From Gammaproteobacteria bacterium (GTDB lineage Bacteria; Pseudomonadota; Gammaproteobacteria; GRL18): 34,536 bases of DNA. Shown here in pieces: positions 32,590 through 34,536 of the stretch. Each line of letters opens with the position of its first letter. The first letter of the stretch is position 1. The notes beneath the pieces were generated by a model, which was not told where the DNA came from, made no database searches, and saw only the letters and a list, made by a program, of their open reading frames with translations. The stretch spans positions 1 to 34,536 of the forward strand of contig JAPHSW010000125.1 of the NCBI GenBank assembly GCA_026196615.1, given 5' to 3'. The translations under genes were made by a program, and so were the position numbers.

Positions 32590-33957
32590 ATGTTTATAAG
32601 TGTATTAGAACTATTTAAAATCGGGATTGGACCTTCGAGTTCACATACGCTTGGCCCAATGGTGGCTGCGAATGATTTTATTCGTCTTATATTAGAACTT
32701 GATTTGGAACTAAACGACACTTTTATCAGGTGTACTCTAAAAGGCTCATTAGCTTTTACTGGTAAGGGACATTCAACTGATCGTGCAGTGGCTTTAGGAT
32801 TACATGGTTTTCTACCAGAAAACTTAACTGATAAAAATGTTTCTGATGAAGTTAAACGAATTTGGAAGACTGAGCATATTGATATAGATAATGAGCACAG
32901 AGTTTTATTTAATCCAAATACTCATATTATCTTTGATAAAGGTGAGCCCTTACCTGAACATTCTAATGGTATGATTTTTGATTTAATTAACAGTAATAAT
33001 GAGAAAGTGTTTTCAGAAACTTATTTTTCTATTGGTGGCGGTTTTATTAATACATTGGCAGAAATTAGTCATTTGAAGGCACCGCTTAAAATGAAGCCCT
33101 CTTCTTCATACCAATACCCATTTGATTCCGCAGATTCTATGTTACAGATGACTAAGGAAAGTCATCTATCAATTGCTCAGATGAAACAGATTAATGAGCT
33201 TGAGCATCTTACTGAAAGTCATCTATCTAAAGGTGTAAATAAAATTTGGCAAGCCATGAAAATATGTCTAGAAAAGGGATTGGATACAGATGGCATATTA
33301 CCAGGTGGTTTGATTTTACGACGTGCGAAAGATTTATATCAAAGTCTTATTGATAATCCAGATAGTGCAAACATTAATGACTGGTTATGTGCTTATGCAA
33401 TGGCGGTTAATGAAGAAAATGCCGCTGGTAATATGGTAGTGACAGCACCCACAAATGGTGCTGCTGGTGTCATACCTGCCGTTCTTTATTATTTTATAAA
33501 ACATGAAAATGGTTCTAAAGAACAAATCCAGGAGTTTCTTCTTACTGCTAGTGCTATTGGAGGTTTAATTAAACATCGGAGTTCCATTTCTGGAGCTGAA
33601 GTTGGTTGTCAGGGAGAGGTTGGTTCTGCAGCAGCAATGGCTGCTGCCGGTTTGTGTGCCATTCGTGGGGGTAATCCTCAACAAGTCGAGAATGCTGCTG
33701 AAATTGCTTTAGAACATCATCTTGGTATGACTTGTGATCCCGTTAATGGTCTTGTTCAAGTACCATGTATTGAACGAAATGGTTTTGGTGCTATCAAGGC
33801 ATATACTGCAGCTTCTCTTGCTCTTAGAGGGAGTGGGGAACATTTTATGCCACTGGATAATTGTATTGAAGCAATGAAACAAACTGGATTAGAAATGTCA
33901 CACAAATATAAGGAAACATCATTAGGTGGTCTTGCTGTTAGTATTACTGAGTGTTAA
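32590..33957 (+). CDS. sdaA: L-serine ammonia-lyase (single-chain, Fe-S)
   Basis: 455 residues, the one-chain type of bacterial L-serine dehydratase. The N-terminal beta domain begins [21 protein letters not shown]. The alpha domain carries GGLILRRAK, the [16 protein letters not shown] loop and the [4Fe-4S] cysteines, likely Cys340 (GCQGEVGSA), Cys382 (TCDPVNG) and Cys393 (VPCIERN). It converts L-serine to pyruvate and ammonia in the cytosol and is oxygen-sensitive through its cluster. No clear ribosome site lies before the ATG at 32590. The 235 bases upstream carry only an AT-rich imperfect hairpin near 32390-32420. Confidence 0.97.
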   Translation: MFISVLELFKIGIGPSSSHTLGPMVAANDFIRLILELDLELNDTFIRCTLKGSLAFTGKGHSTDRAVALGLHGFLPENLTDKNVSDEVKRIWKTEHIDIDNEHRVLFNPNTHIIFDKGEPLPEHSNGMIFDLINSNNEKVFSETYFSIGGGFINTLAEISHLKAPLKMKPSSSYQYPFDSADSMLQMTKESHLSIAQMKQINELEHLTESHLSKGVNKIWQAMKICLEKGLDTDGILPGGLILRRAKDLYQSLIDNPDSANINDWLCAYAMAVNEENAAGNMVVTAPTNGAAGVIPAVLYYFIKHENGSKEQIQEFLLTASAIGGLIKHRSSISGAEVGCQGEVGSAAAMAAAGLCAIRGGNPQQVENAAEIALEHHLGMTCDPVNGLVQVPCIERNGFGAIKAYTAASLALRGSGEHFMPLDNCIEAMKQTGLEMSHKYKETSLGGLAVSITEC

Positions 33958-34536
33958 AAAAAGATATATAAATATTTATTGATGCGTATATGTAACGTTA
34001 GTTTTGATTGTTGAATTTATAAAATAATATGTTGAAAATTATGGAACATCTATGGTCGTCGCCTTTGTAGCAATTGTTTTTTGTACAATCTGTTAATTAT
34101 GACAATTCTTTCTTATCTTAAGACTAAATTTACCCTTTGAGCTTTTAAATTTAATAGAAGTGAAATGTAGTAGACTTTTCTTGGAAATTCCCGTTTTATT
34201 TATTAGTAAAAAATTTCGATTGTATCTATACGATATTTCAAATTGGCAGCTTTTTTATTGCCGTTGAATCTATATGAAATATGCGCCTTTACAACTATGT
34301 AACATTTAACCAATACTCTCTACTAGATTTTGATAAGGCATATAATCTGTTTTTCTCATTTCTCCAGAGTCACATGTGTTTTCTTCTTACCTTTGCTTTG
34401 AAATGAATCTTTATCTCCAAAGGCTTAATAAATTGATTTTATAAGTCATTGAAAATAAATAAAAATATAAATATTAAAAAAATAAGGCCATTTTTTTTCA
34501 CTTTTTACTAAACATTTACAAATAATCCTGGATAAA
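33958..34536. other. 579-base region without a gene, window end
   Basis: It is very AT-rich. The longest ATG frames on the plus strand are 9-14 codons (for example at 34051 and 34099), and no minus-strand frame enters from the right edge. There is no terminator directly after sdaA and no tRNA-like structure. It may hold the upstream region of a gene beyond the window. Confidence 0.5.

Overview
The window is AT-rich (roughly 35% GC by eye), gene-dense bacterial chromosome, and reads as a gammaproteobacterium. The evidence is the neighbourhood clpS-clpA-infA-bpt-aat, together with a YheT-type hydrolase, a DUF2956 protein, a DUF4124-glutaredoxin, a SUF-type Rrf2 regulator, tdh-kbl and a single-chain L-serine dehydratase. 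A DsrC/TusE-family protein, a di-haem cytochrome c, copper export genes, a chemoreceptor and a CPA1 antiporter suggest a free-living or facultative, respiring, motile, possibly marine or sulfur-linked organism. The genus cannot be fixed from the sequence. I see no tRNA, rRNA, CRISPR array, transposase, phage gene or integrase; this is core and near-core chromosome with some lineage-specific genes.

Layout. 1-6.8 kb: an SCP2-like protein, an orphan PAS sensor kinase, a 45-residue cysteine-motif miniprotein that carries a hexanucleotide repeat, an exported unknown protein, a CvfB-type S1 protein, an exported glutaredoxin, a small membrane protein and a YheT hydrolase. 7-10.3 kb: a CPA1 cation/proton antiporter, followed after 2 bases by a stand-alone protein resembling the archaeal threonyl-tRNA synthetase editing domain, then a DUF4202 protein. 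10.4-16.4 kb: a redox/metal block with a di-haem cytochrome c, DUF2956, a 61-residue unknown, a cysteine-free DsrC/TusE-like protein, an Rrf2 Fe-S regulator, a CopA-type ATPase and CopZ. 16.4-19.2 kb: a 925-residue membrane-anchored coiled-coil protein ending in a SPOR domain. 19.4-27.1 kb: the N-degron pathway (ClpS adaptor, ClpA unfoldase, Bpt and Aat aminoacyl transferases) with infA; a methyl-accepting chemotaxis gene and a 77-residue unknown lie between its two halves. 27.3-28.7 kb: FetAB-type ABC exporter. 28.9-34 kb: threonine catabolism (tdh-kbl), a SLAC1/TehA-type channel and L-serine dehydratase. The last 580 bases hold no gene that I can see.

Functional links. Bpt and Aat add Leu or Phe to protein N-termini, ClpS delivers these to ClpA, and ClpAP degrades them. 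Tdh and Kbl convert threonine to glycine and acetyl-CoA, and SdaA converts serine to pyruvate. CopZ hands Cu(I) to the ATPase for export; the adjacent Rrf2 regulator has an IscR-like three-cysteine set and may couple Fe-S status to copper export (inference).

The observations most worth a second look are: the stand-alone ThrRS-editing-like protein, which lacks several archaeal catalytic residues; the DsrC-like protein with no cysteine and its 61-residue neighbour; the coiled-coil SPOR protein; the CCGVCGG miniprotein; and a possible 36-codon leader ORF whose stop overlaps the clpS start.
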